Source: Actinomycetota bacterium (lineage in GTDB: Bacteria; Actinomycetota; Actinomycetes; S36-B12; UBA10799). Taken from it: a stretch of 64,000 bases of DNA. Location of the stretch: assembly GCA_020637055.1 (NCBI GenBank), contig JACJWR010000002.1, forward strand, positions 434,001-498,000. The letters run 5' to 3'. The translations under genes were made by a program, and so were the position numbers. Position 1 is the stretch's first letter, and each line of letters begins with the position of its first letter. The notes beneath the pieces were generated by a model, which saw only the letters and a list, made by a program, of their open reading frames with translations, searched no databases and had not been told where the DNA came from. This document shows positions 17,087 through 25,745 of the stretch, in pieces.

Positions 17087-18261
17087 CGGTAGGCCAGGTT
17101 TTCCAGATAGGACGCGAGGTTGCGCCGGGTCTCGGGCACGGAGTCACCACCGAACTTCTCCAACACCGCATCGGCGATCACCAAAGAGACCATGGCCTCG
17201 GCGATTACCGCAGCCGCAGGCACCGCACAGGCGTCGGAACGTTGGTTGTGGGCCGTGGTGGGTTCCCCAGTTGCGGTGTCGATGGTGCGCAGCGCCCGCG
17301 GAACCGTGGAGATCGGTTTCATGGCCGCGCGCACCCGCAGCGTTTCGCCGTTGGTCATGCCGCCTTCGGTGCCGCCCGACCGGTCCGAGGATCGTCCAAG
17401 TCCGCCGTCCACCGGGATGATCTCGTCCTGAGCCGCCGACCCTCGGACTGCCGCGAGGGCGAATCCATCGCCCACCTCCACGCCTTTGATGGCTTGGATG
17501 CCCATCAGTGCCCCGGCGAGCCTGGCGTCCAGCCGGCGGTCCCAGTGGGCATGAGAGCCGAGTCCGGGGGGAAGGTCGTAGACGAGCACCTCGACGACCC
17601 CGCCGAGTGTGTCCCCGTCGGACTTCGCAGCGTCGATCTCCGCCACCATCGCCGACGATGTGGCCTCATCGATGCAACGCACCGGACTGGCGTCGATGGC
17701 GGCGGATTCCCACGGCGCGGGGCGGATTCCCTCGGGAAGTGACACCCGCCCGATGCGCACGACGTGGCTGACCACCTCGATAGTGCCGACTTGGGAGAGG
17801 AAGGACCGGGCGACCGAACCGAGGGCGACCCGGGCCGCGGTCTCCCGGGCACTGGCGCGCTCCAGGATGGGCCTCGCCTCGTCGAAGCCGTACTTCTGCA
17901 TGCCGGCCAGATCAGCATGCCCGGGTCGGGGTCTGGTCAACGGCGCCGAGCGGGCCTTGCCTGCCAACGCATCCGAGGACACCGGGTCGGGACTCATCAC
18001 CTCGGTCCATCTCGGCCATTCGCTGTTGGCGATCTGGACGGCGATCGGGCCCCCCATGGAGAGTCCGTGGCGCACGCCGCCGAGGATCTGCAGTTCATCG
18101 GCCTCGAACTTCTGGCGCGCACCGCGGCCGTACCCGAGTCGCCGACGAGCCAGTTGGGCGGCGATCGATTCCGTGGTCACCTCGACCCCGGCCGGCATAC
18201 CCTCCAGGATCGCGACCAGCGCAGGACCGTGCGACTCCCCAGCAGTCAGCCAACGCAACAT
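17083..18261 (-). CDS. aroC: Chorismate synthase
   Basis: Last step of the shikimate pathway: FMN-dependent conversion of EPSP to chorismate (392 aa). Seen: LRWLTAGESHGPAL at the N-terminus, RRRLGYGRGARQ, the RPGHADLAGMQKYG flavin region and RASARETAARVALG. In-frame starts upstream at 18270 (ATG) and 18291 (GTG) are possible; 18261 matches the family N-terminus. aroE is missing from the cluster. Only 47 nt separate it from the upstream pilO, so it may be read from the pilM promoter. Confidence 0.94.
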   Translation of the reverse strand: MLRWLTAGESHGPALVAILEGMPAGVEVTTESIAAQLARRRLGYGRGARQKFEADELQILGGVRHGLSMGGPIAVQIANSEWPRWTEVMSPDPVSSDALAGKARSAPLTRPRPGHADLAGMQKYGFDEARPILERASARETAARVALGSVARSFLSQVGTIEVVSHVVRIGRVSLPEGIRPAPWESAAIDASPVRCIDEATSSAMVAEIDAAKSDGDTLGGVVEVLVYDLPPGLGSHAHWDRRLDARLAGALMGIQAIKGVEVGDGFALAAVRGSAAQDEIIPVDGGLGRSSDRSGGTEGGMTNGETLRVRAAMKPISTVPRALRTIDTATGEPTTAHNQRSDACAVPAAAVIAEAMVSLVIADAVLEKFGGDSVPETRRNLASYLENLAYR

Positions 18262-18308
18262 GGGGTCCATGCTCTCAGAACGCACCCTCACGTGCAGATT
18301 CAGGCACC

Positions 18309-19034
18309 TCAGGGTGAAGGCGATGCGCTCGGTTGCGCCGTGGCGGCATCCGTCCCGGCGGCTTGCGCCTGCTCCTCGGCGGGCGTCAACGGCCGGGTGT
18401 AGATGCGCCCGGCGACCTGCAGGGTGACCTTGCCATCGCCCGCGTCGGCGATTTCGACACTGTTCAGCAGAAGCGCCCGGTCGAGGTTCTCGATGGCGTT
18501 GAGGTAGGCGATCACCTGGCCGAACGGGGCCGCGTCGAGGCTGATCGAGACGGTCGAGTAGTCCAACTCAGGGCCAGCTGGTTCGGCCGGAGCGGGAGTG
18601 GCGGCCTCGGCGGCGGCGTCACCGGCACCCGCGTCATCGGCGGGCCGCGGCGTTTCCGCTGCTGCCGCTTCGGGCAACGTCACCGCTGCCGGCGGATCGA
18701 CGGTGAACTCGAGCACCCGGATACCGCTGGCTTGGTTGGCCGCGTCGATCTGGCGGACGAGGTCGGCGACATCCGATTCGCTGGGCAGTTGGGCATAGAG
18801 GTCTGCCAGTTTGGCGCGCAGCGCCGGCAGTTCATCCAGTTGCCGGGTCAGCGCCGCCTCGCGGGCCCGTAGCGTCTGAGTCTGAGTCTGTGCGGTCTCG
18901 GTCTCCGCCTGCAGCGTGGCGACGTTCGACAACTGCGGGGAGATCAACAGGAACCATCCGAGTAGAGCTATCACCAGCACGGTCAACGCCGCGATGATCG
19001 CCCACGCCTTCGGTTTGCCCAGCAACTCGTTCAT
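18309..19034 (-). CDS. pilO: Type IV pilus alignment protein PilO-like
   Basis: 241-aa membrane protein of the pilus alignment subcomplex. It has a short cytoplasmic N-terminus, one membrane helix (residues ~14-33), a coiled coil (QAETETAQTQTQTLRAREAA) and a small ferredoxin-like domain holding a Pro/Ala insert rich in Glu/Asp (residues ~135-165). The family has low sequence identity, so the call leans on topology and the pilM-pilN neighbours. It overlaps pilN by 4 nt. Confidence 0.75.
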   Translation of the reverse strand: MNELLGKPKAWAIIAALTVLVIALLGWFLLISPQLSNVATLQAETETAQTQTQTLRAREAALTRQLDELPALRAKLADLYAQLPSESDVADLVRQIDAANQASGIRVLEFTVDPPAAVTLPEAAAAETPRPADDAGAGDAAAEAATPAPAEPAGPELDYSTVSISLDAAPFGQVIAYLNAIENLDRALLLNSVEIADAGDGKVTLQVAGRIYTRPLTPAEEQAQAAGTDAATAQPSASPSP

Positions 19035-19918
19035 GGCTGGTTCCCCCCGTCGGGGGTCTCGGCGGCGTAGCGATTGCTGAGGGCATCTTCGGAGAGGTCA
19101 GCGTTCACGGTGAAGGCGTATTGCGGCTGATTGGCACAGGGTGAACCGGCAGGGCCGAGGTCGGTGAACGATTGGCTACTGAGCCAGACGTTCTGCAACC
19201 CCGTGACCTGCTGGAGTGAGTCGAGCAGCGAGGCTCCGCCGACGAATTGGCAGACTTGGCCGTTCAGCGCCAGATCGCCGAGGTCCGGCGGTTCGTCCGC
19301 CTCTCCCGCGAGCGCGGCGGTGGGCTCCACCAAGGTCCACGACATGGACTCCAGCACAGTGCCGGCGGGCAGCGCGGACGCGGTTTGGGTGGTGAGGCCG
19401 GAGAAGAGGACTTCGTTCGACAGCGCCAATTCGAGGCCGGCGCTCACCTCGTTGACCAGGTTGGTCACCCGAGGTACCTTGGCCAATGCTGCCACCGCCT
19501 GCTCCGCGTTGGCCTTCTCCGCCTGCGCGGCGTTGCGTGCGGTGGTGGCCGAACTCACCTGCAGCGAGGCGAGGACAAATCCGAGGATCACGACACCGAT
19601 GGCGGCCGCGATCACCACGACAGTCGTCCGGCGCGCGCCCGCCAGCGCGATCCTGGCCCGGAACGACTGCGGCAGTAGGTCGGCCCGTACCGGCTGGGCT
19701 TCGGTGATGAGTCCCTTCACGGATTCCGCCGAGGGTGGATGCGCCGATCCATCCGTCGGTGGCCGGGGGCCGGGCTGGTTTGCACCTGGTGGCGTCAATT
19801 CCGGAGGTGCTCCGACGTTTGCCGGATCCCCCGGCGCAGGCCCTGCCGTTTTTTCGGGCAGGCCGTAGGGGGCTGCACCGCTGTCCGGGGCTTGATTGGG
19901 AGATCCGTAGGTGCTCAT
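19031..19918 (-). CDS. pilN: Type IV pilus assembly protein PilN-like
   Basis: 295-aa bitopic membrane protein. The first ~70 residues are cytoplasmic and very rich in Pro and Gly. The stretch PVRADLLPQSFRAR resembles the PilN segment that docks into PilM. One membrane helix follows (residues ~98-118), then a coiled coil and an extracytoplasmic fold with two Cys (VCQFVG, SPCANQP) that may form a disulfide. The Pro-rich extension is longer than in proteobacterial PilN (~200 aa). It overlaps both pilM and pilO by 4 nt. Confidence 0.75.
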   Translation of the reverse strand: MSTYGSPNQAPDSGAAPYGLPEKTAGPAPGDPANVGAPPELTPPGANQPGPRPPTDGSAHPPSAESVKGLITEAQPVRADLLPQSFRARIALAGARRTTVVVIAAAIGVVILGFVLASLQVSSATTARNAAQAEKANAEQAVAALAKVPRVTNLVNEVSAGLELALSNEVLFSGLTTQTASALPAGTVLESMSWTLVEPTAALAGEADEPPDLGDLALNGQVCQFVGGASLLDSLQQVTGLQNVWLSSQSFTDLGPAGSPCANQPQYAFTVNADLSEDALSNRYAAETPDGGNQP

Positions 19919-20856
19919 AGCGCGGCCCCCATGGCCAGGCCCACCGCAACGGTCATGTGGGTCCCAACGGCACGGACGGCCTCATCGGAGGCTTTGGCGG
20001 CATCTCGGGGCAGCGCGAGCCATGCAGCGTCGTGGGCCACGGGGAGGTTGGTGCTGCGGCTGACGGCGAGGTCCAAGCCTCGCAACTGTGAGCCGGCGCC
20101 TTCGAGCAGGATGCGCTGAAGCGGGGTGGCCTTCTCACCCGACTGGTAGAACCCCACTGTGGTGCTGATCTCCTCCACCAGCGGTTCGATCGAACCTCCG
20201 GCCAAGACATCCGCCCCCAGCGGCAGATCGCGCACCAGCATCGGGCGTCCGTTGACGTGCACCACAACTTGACTGGCGTGCTCGTCGACATTCACCACCG
20301 CCTCGGACACGAGATACCCGGGCGGCACCGGCGGCACGACCGCCCTGATGAGCGCGAAAGAAGCGACATCGATGGCGACCACGGTGAGGTTGGCCTGCTG
20401 GACAGCTTCGACGAGTTCGGTCAGGTATGCGGTTGGGGCGCCGGTGAGGATACCCTCGTAGACCTGGTTGCCGTCACCGTCGAGGTCGATGCCGGACACT
20501 ACGAAATCCAACTCAGACTCATTCACATCGAACGGGACCGACTCGCTGACGTACAGCGGCAACGCCTCTTTGATCTCTTTGCCCGGCATCACCGGTATCG
20601 ACGCCGGCCGCACCACCACGCGTTGACCGCCCACGCCCAGGATGACTCGCTTGCCCTTGATTCCGAAGGTGTTCCACAACGCGGACAGAGCCGCCGCGAG
20701 AGCCGCCGGATCCGCCACCCCGGCCGCAGTCACCACACCCGGGAACAGGGTGCTTTCCGCCAACGCCACCACGCTGGTGCTGCCCTTGTCGTATCGGACT
20801 TGTGCCGCACGCACACTCGAGGTGTTGATATCGAGCCCGATGGCGGTCTTGGCCAC
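19915..20856 (-). CDS. pilM: Type IV pilus assembly ATPase-like protein PilM
   Basis: 313-aa cytoplasmic protein with an actin/FtsA-like fold that anchors PilN. It starts AKTAIGLDINTSSVRAAQV, the PilM phosphate-1 region, and has ILLEGAGSQLRGL near the C-terminus. The GTG start at 20856 has AAGGAGG 5 nt upstream; a longer reading to 20913 has no such signal. It heads a run pilM-pilN-pilO that continues into aroC. Confidence 0.88.
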   Translation of the reverse strand: MAKTAIGLDINTSSVRAAQVRYDKGSTSVVALAESTLFPGVVTAAGVADPAALAAALSALWNTFGIKGKRVILGVGGQRVVVRPASIPVMPGKEIKEALPLYVSESVPFDVNESELDFVVSGIDLDGDGNQVYEGILTGAPTAYLTELVEAVQQANLTVVAIDVASFALIRAVVPPVPPGYLVSEAVVNVDEHASQVVVHVNGRPMLVRDLPLGADVLAGGSIEPLVEEISTTVGFYQSGEKATPLQRILLEGAGSQLRGLDLAVSRSTNLPVAHDAAWLALPRDAAKASDEAVRAVGTHMTVAVGLAMGAAL

Positions 20857-21021
20857 GGCGACCTCCTTGTCCTGCCAGCAGGTATCGACGTCGAGGGAAC
20901 CGGACTTGATCACCTTGGCTCGTACCTGACCACGCTAGCGAGTTTGCCTAGCCGGTGGCGGGCCAAAGCCGAAGCCGACCCACCTGTGGGTAAAGCGCAC
21001 GGTGCTGGGTCGGTGTGCCCC

Positions 21022-21027
21022 TAGGCT
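21022..21027 (+). promoter_or_regulatory. -10 box of the prepilin peptidase gene (leaderless)
   Basis: TAGGCT followed by 7 nt and the ATG at 21035. The spacing fits leaderless initiation and supports this start over an upstream in-frame codon at 21002. Confidence 0.6.
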
Positions 21028-21034
21028 GGCGGCT

Positions 21035-21817
21035 ATGCCGACCGCCACCGCCACCCTGGCTGCAATTTGCGGGGTGTTCGGCCTGCTCATCGGTTCTTTC
21101 CTCAACGTGGTGATCTGGCGGGTGCCCCGCGGAGAAAGCATCGTTCGACCGCCGTCCGCCTGCCCGGCCTGTGGGCACACCTTGCGACCCTACGACAACG
21201 TTCCGCTGCTCAGCTGGTTGCTGTTGCGTGCCCGGTGTCGGGACTGCGGAGCCCTGATCTCGGCCAGGTATCCCGTGGTGGAGTTGACCACCGGTGTCCT
21301 GTTCGCCTTGATGCCTTTTCTGGTGGCGGTTGCTGCACTGCCCGCCTACCTGTGGTTGGCGGGGGCCGGGGTGGCGCTGGCCGCCATCGACCTCGACACC
21401 AAACGACTTCCCAACGCCATCACCTATCCGACGGCGGGGGTGGTCGGTGGGTGGCTCGTCGTCGCGGCGCTCGTGCAAGGTGCCCCGCAGCAGGCGTTGC
21501 GCACATTCCTCGGCGGCGTCGCTTTCGGGGCCTTCTTCCTGCTGCTTCACATCGTCTACCCGCGAGGCATGGGCATGGGCGACGTCAAACTGGCGGTGCC
21601 ACTGGGTTTCGGGTTGGCGTGGATTTCCTGGGGCACATTGCTCATCGGCGGTTTCGCGGCCTTCTTGCTTGGCTCGCTGGTGGGCATCGGCCTCATGGTG
21701 GCCGGCAAGGCCGGTCGCCGTACGGCCCTGCCGTTCGGTCCGTTCATGCTTGTCGGGGCACTCGTGGCCCTCGCCTTCGGTGAGCAGATCGGGGATTGGT
21801 ACGCGAGCCTGCTCTGA
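21035..21817 (+). CDS. pilD: Prepilin peptidase / N-methyltransferase (A24A)
   Basis: 260-aa polytopic membrane aspartyl protease that cleaves and N-methylates prepilins. The N-terminal methyltransferase part has IGSFLNVVIWRVPRGES and two Cys pairs (CPACGH and CRDCGA) that bind zinc. The catalytic Asp residues are in AIDLDTKRLPNAIT and GMGMGDVKLAVP (the GxGD motif). It is the only plus-strand gene in the pilus block and should process the four pilins to its right. A24 peptidases near aro genes recur in actinobacteria (from memory). Confidence 0.93.
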   Translation: MPTATATLAAICGVFGLLIGSFLNVVIWRVPRGESIVRPPSACPACGHTLRPYDNVPLLSWLLLRARCRDCGALISARYPVVELTTGVLFALMPFLVAVAALPAYLWLAGAGVALAAIDLDTKRLPNAITYPTAGVVGGWLVVAALVQGAPQQALRTFLGGVAFGAFFLLLHIVYPRGMGMGDVKLAVPLGFGLAWISWGTLLIGGFAAFLLGSLVGIGLMVAGKAGRRTALPFGPFMLVGALVALAFGEQIGDWYASLL

Positions 21818-21858
21818 GGGCAGGGCACCGATGGGCCGGGTCGCGCGGATGATCCCGA

Positions 21859-23289
21859 CTACCCGACCATCTCCAGCCATCCGGTGGTGCGGATCAGGGT
21901 GGACAGCGGAACCTCGGACGAGGAGTCGTAGCTAAGTGCCACACCTTGGATGACGTTGGTGGGTGAGGTGGGGCAGTTGCCCGAGGTCACCATTGATCCG
22001 CGAACCGTGCTTGAACTGGTGTTCCAGTCGATGTAGTCGCCCGCGGCGATCACACCCACACCGACGTCGGAGTTCGCCTCCCCGATCACTGCGGTATCGG
22101 CGACGAAGAGCACCCCTGGCAGGTAGTTGGTGATGTACCCGTGCTTCCAGATGAGCGTGCCACCGGACTTGTCGCAACTCTCCGCGTGGTTGGGCCAGCC
22201 GTCGGGTTTGGCTTCCACGATCACGCTCATCGTGACCTCGTTCTTGTTGCCCTTGCCCTTCTCCAGGCTCACATTTGTTTGGTAGGCGTAGTAGGCGCCG
22301 GGGTAGTCGGTGCCGTCCACCGGCGTGAACACCCACGTCGCATCGGTCGTGTTCGCGTCCTCGAGCACCCAGCCACGGTAGGTACCGTCCGGTGAGAGAA
22401 CTTCGCCGGTACAAGGAGTCGGAGACGCTGGATCGCTCAGGTCGGGTGCCCGCACTGAGCCGTCCGGGCAGAGGTCGAACCACCCGGCTGCGGCTTCGGT
22501 GGCCAACGCCCGGTAGAGCGAACGGGCGTTCACCCGGGGTATCGCCTGCGGGGGTGCTCCGGCCTCGCAGGTTCCGGTGATCTTGCCGTCCGGGCAGGTG
22601 CCGCTACGGTCGTTGGCGCCGGAGGCGGTCACACTTCCGTTCACCTTCAGCGAGTTGTTGCCGGCCGAAAGGTCGCTGTTGGAGTGCACGTCGGCCGAGG
22701 TGGCACCGCTGTTGTCGGCGAGATCGACCTCCACACTGCCGGAGAACACGAGATCGGCCTCGGTGAGGATCGCCTGGTTCGGTTTGTAGGGGCTGAACAG
22801 GTACTCCACCCGGATCGCCCGGGCGGCGGCCTGTGGCGCTTCGCGAGAGGGTGTCCAACCGAGGGAGTACACCACCGGGATCGCGGTGCCGTTGCTGGCC
22901 TTCGCCCGAAACGCCACGTACTCCCCCGCGCCAGCCGACTGCACACATGACTCGGGCATCGCCGCAACGGCCGACTCCAGCCAGGCCATCTCCTGCTCCG
23001 GAGTGGGTAGCGAGCCGGTCGCCCAGGTCCAGGATGCGGCGCAGTCGGGGTCGTCCGGGGCGTATGCGGTGCCGTTGTCATACGCAGTCTGGATCTCCCC
23101 CAGAACCTGATCCACGCCGGTTTCGGCAGCGGCGAGGGAGGCTTCGAACTCCACGTGATTCCTCGCCGAGGAGAGGCTGTTGATCGCGACGGTCACCGAG
23201 AGCGCCACCACGATCGCGACGGCACTGGCCAGTCCCATCACGGTGATCATGCCGATTCCGTCGTCGTGGTCGAGCCGCCGCCGTCGCAT
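21859..23289 (-). CDS. Large PilX/GspK-like minor pilin lacking Glu5
   Basis: 476-aa pilin-like protein. MRRRRLDHDDG is followed by the hydrophobic helix IGMITVMGLASAVAIVVALS; cleavage would be after Gly11. The mature +5 residue is Thr, not Glu, as in GspK and PilX-type tip subunits. The rest is a large extracellular part with several Cys and a central Asp/Asn/Ser-rich segment (DNSGATSADVHSNSDL). ATG at 23289 has GGAGG 8 nt upstream. It is probably the tip or priming subunit; the exact family is not certain. Confidence 0.7.
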   Translation of the reverse strand: MRRRRLDHDDGIGMITVMGLASAVAIVVALSVTVAINSLSSARNHVEFEASLAAAETGVDQVLGEIQTAYDNGTAYAPDDPDCAASWTWATGSLPTPEQEMAWLESAVAAMPESCVQSAGAGEYVAFRAKASNGTAIPVVYSLGWTPSREAPQAAARAIRVEYLFSPYKPNQAILTEADLVFSGSVEVDLADNSGATSADVHSNSDLSAGNNSLKVNGSVTASGANDRSGTCPDGKITGTCEAGAPPQAIPRVNARSLYRALATEAAAGWFDLCPDGSVRAPDLSDPASPTPCTGEVLSPDGTYRGWVLEDANTTDATWVFTPVDGTDYPGAYYAYQTNVSLEKGKGNKNEVTMSVIVEAKPDGWPNHAESCDKSGGTLIWKHGYITNYLPGVLFVADTAVIGEANSDVGVGVIAAGDYIDWNTSSSTVRGSMVTSGNCPTSPTNVIQGVALSYDSSSEVPLSTLIRTTGWLEMVG

Positions 23290-23302
23290 CGTCGTCACCT
23301 CC

Positions 23303-23917
23303 TCATTCCACGTTTCGCAGTCGCGAGGAGAACGACACCTGACGTGTGTCCACCCCACCGGTCGGGTTGAAGTCATAGGTGGTCGTCGTGGTGACCAGCC
23401 GGGTTTCGGCGGCATCCTCTGCGCTGAGGCCGCCGTTGCTGGCCTGGGCCGGGAGCGATCCGGTGCAGTCGCCCAGGGTCGGATCGGCGGATTGGGTCCA
23501 GTAGCAGAACGCTATGTCGCTCACCACGGTGCGCGCCTGCACCACGGTGTCCCCGCCTTCGGTGGAGCGGATGACGTTGTATTGGACGCCGTCCTCGTTC
23601 TCCTTCACAAGTTGCCAGGTGATGATCTCATCCGGCGTCGGCAAGTAGTCGGAGTTCTTGTCCACCCACAGGACGAGCTGGGATTCGGTGGCCCCCGGGT
23701 AGAGCGAGCGGGCCGAGCGCACGTCGCGCCCGAGGCGTTCCACCACCGTGCGCACGTCGGCCAGACCGAAACTCTCGTCCACCGTCTCGCGGTGGAGTTG
23801 GTGATTGTTCTGCACGCCGAGCAGCATCACGGCCCCGAGCACCGACAGCAGCGTCATGGCGACCATCAACTCGATGAGCGTCAGTCCTTCGTCAGCTCCT
23901 CGCCCCGAGGCCTTCAT
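23303..23917 (-). CDS. PilW-like minor pilin
   Basis: 204-aa type IV prepilin. The leader MKASGRGADEG is followed by LTLIELMVAMTLLSVLGAVM, with cleavage after Gly11 and Glu at +5. Two Cys in the C-terminal part (FCYWTQ, GDCTGS) probably form a loop. The start overlaps the preceding minor pilin by 4 nt, and the next gene follows after 13 nt. PilW/PilJ-type subunits help build the initiation complex at the pilus tip. Confidence 0.8.
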   Translation of the reverse strand: MKASGRGADEGLTLIELMVAMTLLSVLGAVMLLGVQNNHQLHRETVDESFGLADVRTVVERLGRDVRSARSLYPGATESQLVLWVDKNSDYLPTPDEIITWQLVKENEDGVQYNVIRSTEGGDTVVQARTVVSDIAFCYWTQSADPTLGDCTGSLPAQASNGGLSAEDAAETRLVTTTTTYDFNPTGGVDTRQVSFSSRLRNVE

Positions 23918-25590
23918 GGCTTGATCCCGACGAACAGAGTGCTGGGCGCATCGGGCGAGTCGTAGTCGATGCGGGTGGTAGATCCGGTGGGCACGGCGAT
24001 GCGCAGGGAGAGGTAGGTCGGCACCGCACCGGATCCATTCTTGGAGCGCATCGCGAAGGCGGTCTGGATGTCCAGCGTCGATTCAACCGTGTTCCAGTTG
24101 CCGGTGCAGGAGACAACCGTCGTCGTGATCGCTCGAGAGGTCCACTGCGCTGTCGTTTTGGTCTGGTTGTAGTCGCCCAGCGCGATCTGGAAGGTGGTGG
24201 TTCCTGAATTGCACTTGTAGTCGAAACGCACGACCGCTTCACCGCGGACCTCAGTGATGACGGGAGCGAGCCAACGCCATTCGGCCACCGAGGCCCCACC
24301 GTCCTGGTTGGTGGATCCACCGATTGTGATGCTGCGACCGATTTCGCTGCTCTGTTCGGTGGAGAAGGCGTATGAAGCCGGCTGCACACCGCAATCGTCG
24401 CGCTGCATCGGGTTGTGGGGAACGGTCTCGGTGTCGCCGGCCGGATCGTTCTGCAGCACGAATCGGTGCACCGTATAGCCGTTGGGCGGGTCGATGTCCG
24501 GTTCCGGGGTCGAACAGACCGGGGTGGTCGAAGCGGTTGGGGTAGGCGTTGGAGTTGGTGTCGGGGTGGGAGTCGGGGTCTGGGTTGCGGTGGGAGTCGG
24601 GGTCGGCGGGATCACCACCACCCCCTCTTGGATTGAGACCGTGATGGGTTCAGTGGTCATCACCGCGGTCTGGGCCTCCGGCTGCTTGGTCGACTGTCCC
24701 TGCACCACCACTGGGTAGCTCTCAATGGCTGTGATGTCGGTTGTCTGGAGAGTCGCGATGTAGCAGGTGATGCTGTCGGGGAAAACCTCGGGAGTCCGGT
24801 ATACCCCAGCAGTGGATTGCAGCGGCGAAGGCAGGCTTTCCTCATCCAGCCCGCCGGCGCAAGTGTCGTCCGGGTAGAGCACCCAGGAGGGCTGATTAAC
24901 CCCGTCGACCAGGACCCGAAGTTCGAAGGCATCGCGGGCGCCGAGGTTCTTCACGATGAGAGGTACCTGAAGCATCCCGCCGGGGTTGACGATCGTGACA
25001 CCGCCGCCGGCTTCCGCGACGGTGAACTTCGGCAGCGGCAATCCGCGTCGACTGTTGGCGATGATGGTGCTCACTTCCCGGCTTCTCGGAGCCCCACCGA
25101 TCGACCATTCGACGATTGCGGTGACGCGCCGGGTGTTCTCCCCGGGCGGTTGGGTGACGTAGCGCCGCAAGGTGAAGACGACGTTGTTGGAGTTGGCGGT
25201 GACCGTGCTGATGTGGGGTTCGACGGCGCCGGTGGGCGCGAGCACCACCGGCTCAAGTCCGATCCCGTTCGGCACACTCCAGCACGCAGATGCAGTGCAG
25301 GCGCCGTTCTCGTCCGGGGTGACGATCGTCGGATCTGCGGCCACAGCAGCCGGTGACATGGCCACTGCGCCATAGTCCAGGGAGCGCAGATCCTCCACCG
25401 TCTTGACCAGCAGGTCGCCGGCCTGCTGGTCGATGCGGGCGTTGAGCGAGGCTCGCGCGGCGCTGAGCGTGGCACCGAGCAGGGCGGTCAAGACGATCGC
25501 CGCAATGCCCATGGCCGCGACGACTTCGACCAAGGTGAACCCGTCGTCGGATTCGCCCTTGGCCCATCGTCGCGGCCAACGGACTTCCAC
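23914..25590 (-). CDS. PilV-like minor pilin with Thr-Pro linker and C-terminal beta domain
   Basis: 558-aa prepilin fusion. The short leader ends DDG and is followed by FTLVEVVAAMGIAAIVL (Glu at +5). Residues ~30-325 hold a pilin head and a CARDB/Ig-like segment (MLQVPLIVKNLGARDAFEL). A Thr-Pro repeat linker covers about residues 328-356. The last ~200 residues form a Cys-containing beta-sandwich-like domain that could bind a ligand. GTG at 25590 is chosen because GGAG lies just upstream and the leader is a normal length; an in-frame GTG at 25644 would lengthen it. Confidence 0.75.
   Translation of the reverse strand: MEVRWPRRWAKGESDDGFTLVEVVAAMGIAAIVLTALLGATLSAARASLNARIDQQAGDLLVKTVEDLRSLDYGAVAMSPAAVAADPTIVTPDENGACTASACWSVPNGIGLEPVVLAPTGAVEPHISTVTANSNNVVFTLRRYVTQPPGENTRRVTAIVEWSIGGAPRSREVSTIIANSRRGLPLPKFTVAEAGGGVTIVNPGGMLQVPLIVKNLGARDAFELRVLVDGVNQPSWVLYPDDTCAGGLDEESLPSPLQSTAGVYRTPEVFPDSITCYIATLQTTDITAIESYPVVVQGQSTKQPEAQTAVMTTEPITVSIQEGVVVIPPTPTPTATQTPTPTPTPTPTPTPTASTTPVCSTPEPDIDPPNGYTVHRFVLQNDPAGDTETVPHNPMQRDDCGVQPASYAFSTEQSSEIGRSITIGGSTNQDGGASVAEWRWLAPVITEVRGEAVVRFDYKCNSGTTTFQIALGDYNQTKTTAQWTSRAITTTVVSCTGNWNTVESTLDIQTAFAMRSKNGSGAVPTYLSLRIAVPTGSTTRIDYDSPDAPSTLFVGIKP
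24530..24606 (-). repeat. Thr-Pro coding repeat in the PilV-like pilin
   Basis: On the plus strand this is a run of G- and T-rich hexamers (variants of GGAGTC and GGGGTT). On the coding strand they give alternating Thr and Pro codons. The units are imperfect, so replication slippage is less likely than in a pure repeat. The encoded linker should be extended and stiff. Confidence 0.8.
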
Positions 25591-25680
25591 GCTTCTCCGA
25601 TCGGCATTTGGGGGGGTCGGCTTGAATTCTTTTCGCGCAGCCACATGTGTGTGACCCTGGCTGCGTCGCACGAAGCAGTA

Positions 25681-25720
25681 AACGTGGACCGAGCGGCTGG
25701 AGTTTCGCCCGGTCCACGTT
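25681..25720 (-). terminator. Hairpin between the major pilin and minor pilin genes
   Basis: A perfect 11-bp inverted repeat: AACGTGGACCG (25681-25691) and CGGTCCACGTT (25710-25720), with an 18-nt loop that can add three more pairs (GCG/CGC). On the minus strand the stem is followed by TTTACTGCTTC. It lies 26 nt after the pilA stop and would reduce read-through into the minor pilins, keeping major pilin in excess. Confidence 0.75.
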
Positions 25721-25745
25721 CCTTTGCGCAATTGCAGCTATCCCG

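Noticed and set aside
24530..24606. Phase-variable simple repeat
   Set aside because: The hexamers are imperfect and a multiple of three, so length change would alter the linker and not switch the gene off.
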